Source: Acidobacterium sp. (GTDB lineage: Bacteria > Acidobacteriota > Terriglobia > Terriglobales > Acidobacteriaceae). From it: a DNA stretch of 6,288 nt. The notes below the pieces were generated by a model. It was not told the DNA's origin and did not search any database. It worked only from the letters and a program-made list of their open reading frames with translations. Each line of letters begins with the position of its first letter. Positions within the stretch are counted from its first letter, which is position 1. Shown here piece after piece: positions 3,654 through 6,288 of the stretch. Both the position numbers and the translations under genes were made by a program. The stretch lies in NCBI GenBank assembly GCA_003152595.1, contig PMAM01000043.1, positions 43,461 to 49,748 on the forward strand, in the 5' to 3' direction.

Positions 3654-6288
3654 TTATTCCGCAGCAGGCTTCTTGCCGGCGGGGATCGTGACGGCGGGGA
3701 CGTTTTGATCGCGGACGAGCTTGTTGAAGTCGGCGATGCCGCTGGTTTCAAGTTTGTGCAGCTGGTCGAGCTGGGTTTGCAGTTGCGCTGAAAGCTGGTC
3801 GTACACCTCATACGATTGCGCGGTGGGAGCGACGTCGGTATCTTCGACCACGTTCTCAACCGCGGCGATTTTGTTATTCAGCTTGATGGGGAAGTTCAGG
3901 GCATCTTCGCCAGCCTTGAGTTTAGTCTGGTAGATGGCTTCTTCTATCGTGCTGAGCTGGTCGGTGAGGTCCTTCGCGCTCTTCTTCACTGCATCGTTGG
4001 AGCTGGTGAGATACGGTTTCAGCTGATCCTTGGCGGCGCGAATGTCGATCACACTCTGGTTCGCTTCCGAGACGCGATCACGAATTTTGAGCGCGAAGTC
4101 GAGCTGCTTCTGGAAGTCCTCGGGCGTGGTGGGCGCGCGGGGATCCTTGACGACGGTGAAGTTCTGCGACTCAGTCTTGCCGTTGACGATCAGCTCGACT
4201 TTGTACTCGCCAGGATTGGCGACCGGACCGCGGAGTGAGCCGTCCCACATCAGCAGCCCGGGAAACCCAGTCGCATCCTCGTAGCGAAGGTTCCAAACGT
4301 AGCGGTTGAGACCGGCTTTCGCGGGCGCCGGCGGCGGCTTGCGCGGGCCGAAGTCCTCGTCTTCGACCCCGGTGTCTTTCGGCGGCTTGCTGGAAATCTC
4401 GCGAACGAGTTTGCCGTCGGCGGTGAGGATACGAATCTTCAGCTCACCTTCGGGTTTGTCTTTGAGGAAGTAATAGATGACCGCGCCGCTGGCAGGATTC
4501 GCGCCTTCATCGGGCGAGGGACGGCCGAAACCGCCTCCGCCATCGATGCGGATGGCCTTCTTCACGGGGAAGACGACCACGTCGGAGGTGTGCTGGAAGT
4601 GCGCCGGGTTCAGTGCGCGGACCAGCGTCATGTCATCGAGAACGTAGAAGCCGCGCCCCTGCGTGGCCAGCACCATGTCATCCCACTCCTTCTGGAACGT
4701 GATGTCGGTGACCGGGACCGCAGCCAGGTTGAGCTGGAACGGCAGCCAGTGGTCGCCGTCGTCATACGAAATGTAGAGGTGCGACTCCGTGCCCGCGAAC
4801 AGCAACCCCTTCTGGTTCGGATCCGGACGGATCGCGCGAGTGAAGTCGTCGTCGGGAATGCCGTTGACGATCTTCGTCCACGACTTGCCGTAGTCGGTGG
4901 TTTTGTAGAGGAACGGGTGGAAGTCGTCTGACAAATACATCGTTGCCGCGACGTACGCCGTACCGGGATCGAACGGCGATGCCGCAATGCCGTTGATGCG
5001 GATCCACTCGGGCATGTCCTTCGGCGTGACGTTCTTCCAGGTCTTGCCATCGTCCTGGGTGACGTTGACCAGCCCATCGTCGGATCCGACCCAGATCACC
5101 CCGGCCTTCACCGGCGATTCGTCGATGGTGAAGATGGTGTCGTAATACTCGACCGCTGTGTTGTCCTTCGTGATCGGCCCACCCGACGGTCCCTGCTTCG
5201 ACTTGTCGTTGCGCGTCAGGTCCGGGCTCATGACGGTCCAGTGCTGGCCTTCGTCCGTGGTGGCCATCAGGACGTTGGCGCCCGCATACAGCCGGTGCGG
5301 ATCGTGCGGCGAGAAGACCAGCGGGAAGCTCCACTGGAAGCGATACTTCATCGCCTCCACGCCGGAGCCCATGGGATTGTCAGGCCAGGCATTGATGTCG
5401 CGCTCCGAATCCGTCACGCGGTCATAGCGCGTCAGGAGCCCGTCGTACGATCCGGCATACACATACCGCGAGTTCGTCGGATCCGACACGACCCACCCGC
5501 TCTCCCCGCCGCCGACATCGTGCCAGTCGCTCATGGTGATCGATCCGGAGTTGCCGCTGCTCAGCGTCGCCACGGTGGTGTTGTCCTGCTGCGCGCCGTA
5601 AATATGATACGGAAAGTCATTGTCGACCGAGACGCGGTAGAACTGACCCGTCGGTTGATTGTCCTCGGTGCTCCAACTCTTGCCGCCATCCATGCTGATC
5701 TGCGCCCCGCCATCCGACGACTCGATAAACCGGTTCGGATCCTCCGGCGCGATCCACATGTCGTGATTGTCACCGTGCTGGTTACGAATCGTCGTGAACG
5801 TCTTGCCCCCGTCGGTCGACCGAAACAGCGACGTATTCACCGCATACACCGTGTTCGCATCCTTCGGATCGGCGAAGACCTGCGAGTAGTACCAGGCCCG
5901 CTGCTTGATCGAGTTCTCCCCGTTCTCCTTGTGCCAGGTCTTGCCAGCATCGTCCGAACGATAGATCCCGCCCTCCTGCGCCTCGATCAGCGCCCACACG
6001 CGATCTCTATTGGCCGGCGAAACCGTGAGACCGATGCGCCCCAGCACCCCTTTGGGCAGGCCCTCGTTGTGGGTGATATCGGTCCACGTATCGCCGCCGT
6101 CGGTCGATTTCCAGATGCCGTCGTCGTTGCCGCCCGAGGTGAACGTCCACGGCTTGCGCTGGAACTGCCAGATGCCGGCGTATACGACGTCGGGATCGCT
6201 CGGATCGGCAACCATCTCGCTCACGCCGCTCTGCGGTCCGACGTACAGCGTCTTGGTCCACGTGCGGCCGCCGTCGGTGGTGCGAAAG
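3654..6288 (-). CDS. VPS10/sortilin-like Asp-box (BNR) beta-propeller protein, C-terminal 877 codons
   Basis: Often annotated as glycosyl hydrolase or VPS10-domain protein; the real activity of this family in bacteria is mostly unknown. The frame is open to the window edge, so the N-terminus and any signal peptide are missing; the first GTG or ATG codons near 6224 are internal. Nine Asp-box motifs (S/T-x-D-x-G-x-x-W/F type) are visible, for example FRTTDGGRTW at the edge, WKSTDGGDTW, YRSDDAGKTW, FRSTDGGKTF, ISMDGGKSW, TTDEGQHW, TQDDGKTW, KTTDYGKSW and SYDDGDHW. They are spread over about the first 515 visible residues and indicate one or two many-bladed propellers. A proline-rich linker and a FlgD/Ig-like sandwich (GLNRYVWNLRYE, then NPGEYKVEL; about residues 600-715) follow. 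A charged helical tail rich in Lys, Asp and Gln (about 720-860) ends in a short Pro/Ala/Lys stretch. The protein is probably exported. It ends in TAA at 3654 and is convergent with the rhomboid gene. Confidence 0.88.
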   Translation of the reverse strand, partial: FRTTDGGRTWTKTLYVGPQSGVSEMVADPSDPDVVYAGIWQFQRKPWTFTSGGNDDGIWKSTDGGDTWTDITHNEGLPKGVLGRIGLTVSPANRDRVWALIEAQEGGIYRSDDAGKTWHKENGENSIKQRAWYYSQVFADPKDANTVYAVNTSLFRSTDGGKTFTTIRNQHGDNHDMWIAPEDPNRFIESSDGGAQISMDGGKSWSTEDNQPTGQFYRVSVDNDFPYHIYGAQQDNTTVATLSSGNSGSITMSDWHDVGGGESGWVVSDPTNSRYVYAGSYDGLLTRYDRVTDSERDINAWPDNPMGSGVEAMKYRFQWSFPLVFSPHDPHRLYAGANVLMATTDEGQHWTVMSPDLTRNDKSKQGPSGGPITKDNTAVEYYDTIFTIDESPVKAGVIWVGSDDGLVNVTQDDGKTWKNVTPKDMPEWIRINGIAASPFDPGTAYVAATMYLSDDFHPFLYKTTDYGKSWTKIVNGIPDDDFTRAIRPDPNQKGLLFAGTESHLYISYDDGDHWLPFQLNLAAVPVTDITFQKEWDDMVLATQGRGFYVLDDMTLVRALNPAHFQHTSDVVVFPVKKAIRIDGGGGFGRPSPDEGANPASGAVIYYFLKDKPEGELKIRILTADGKLVREISSKPPKDTGVEDEDFGPRKPPPAPAKAGLNRYVWNLRYEDATGFPGLLMWDGSLRGPVANPGEYKVELIVNGKTESQNFTVVKDPRAPTTPEDFQKQLDFALKIRDRVSEANQSVIDIRAAKDQLKPYLTSSNDAVKKSAKDLTDQLSTIEEAIYQTKLKAGEDALNFPIKLNNKIAAVENVVEDTDVAPTAQSYEVYDQLSAQLQTQLDQLHKLETSGIADFNKLVRDQNVPAVTIPAGKKPAAE

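Overview
This 6.3 kb window is GC-rich bacterial DNA, tightly coding on the minus strand at both ends. The gene set (an assimilatory sulfate operon cysD-cysN-cysH, a rhomboid protease, and a large sortilin/VPS10-like Asp-box propeller protein with a C-terminal helical tail) and the base composition suggest an Acidobacteriota chromosome (Acidobacteriia/Terriglobia-like). That placement is an inference from family knowledge, not a database result. No tRNA, rRNA, CRISPR array, insertion sequence or phage gene is visible.

Layout: positions 1-2697 (minus strand) hold a translationally coupled sulfate-activation and reduction operon: cysD (1756-2697), cysN (125-1756, 1-base stop/start overlap) and the first 42 codons of cysH (1-128, ATGA overlap). 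CysD and CysN together make adenosine 5'-phosphosulfate (APS) from sulfate and ATP, and CysH reduces the activated sulfate to sulfite. CysN has a roughly 107-residue C-terminal tail that looks like a shrunken APS-kinase (CysC) domain without its P-loop. Positions 2929-3579 (plus strand) encode a six-helix rhomboid serine protease, divergent from the cys operon. Positions 3654-6288 (minus strand) hold the last 877 codons of a secreted-type beta-propeller protein with nine Asp-box motifs. It converges on the rhomboid gene, and a 12-bp hairpin terminator lies between them.

The most interesting part is the 231-base divergent intergenic region, 2698-2928. On the minus strand it contains a near-consensus sigma70-type promoter (TTGACC, 17 bp, TATAGT). 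Its predicted start point falls on, or one base before, the ATG of a 22-codon open frame with six cysteine codons, including Cys-Ala-Cys-Cys-Cys at codons 11-15. This is followed by a GC-rich hairpin and a U-rich run just before the cysD ribosome-binding site. The last codons of the small frame can pair with the sequence that forms the 5' arm of that hairpin, making a competing antiterminator. All parts of a classical ribosome-stalling cysteine attenuator are therefore present, on an apparently leaderless leader-peptide mRNA, in front of the cysteine/sulfate assimilation operon. An 8+8 bp inverted repeat abuts the -35 box and could be an operator for a further regulator.
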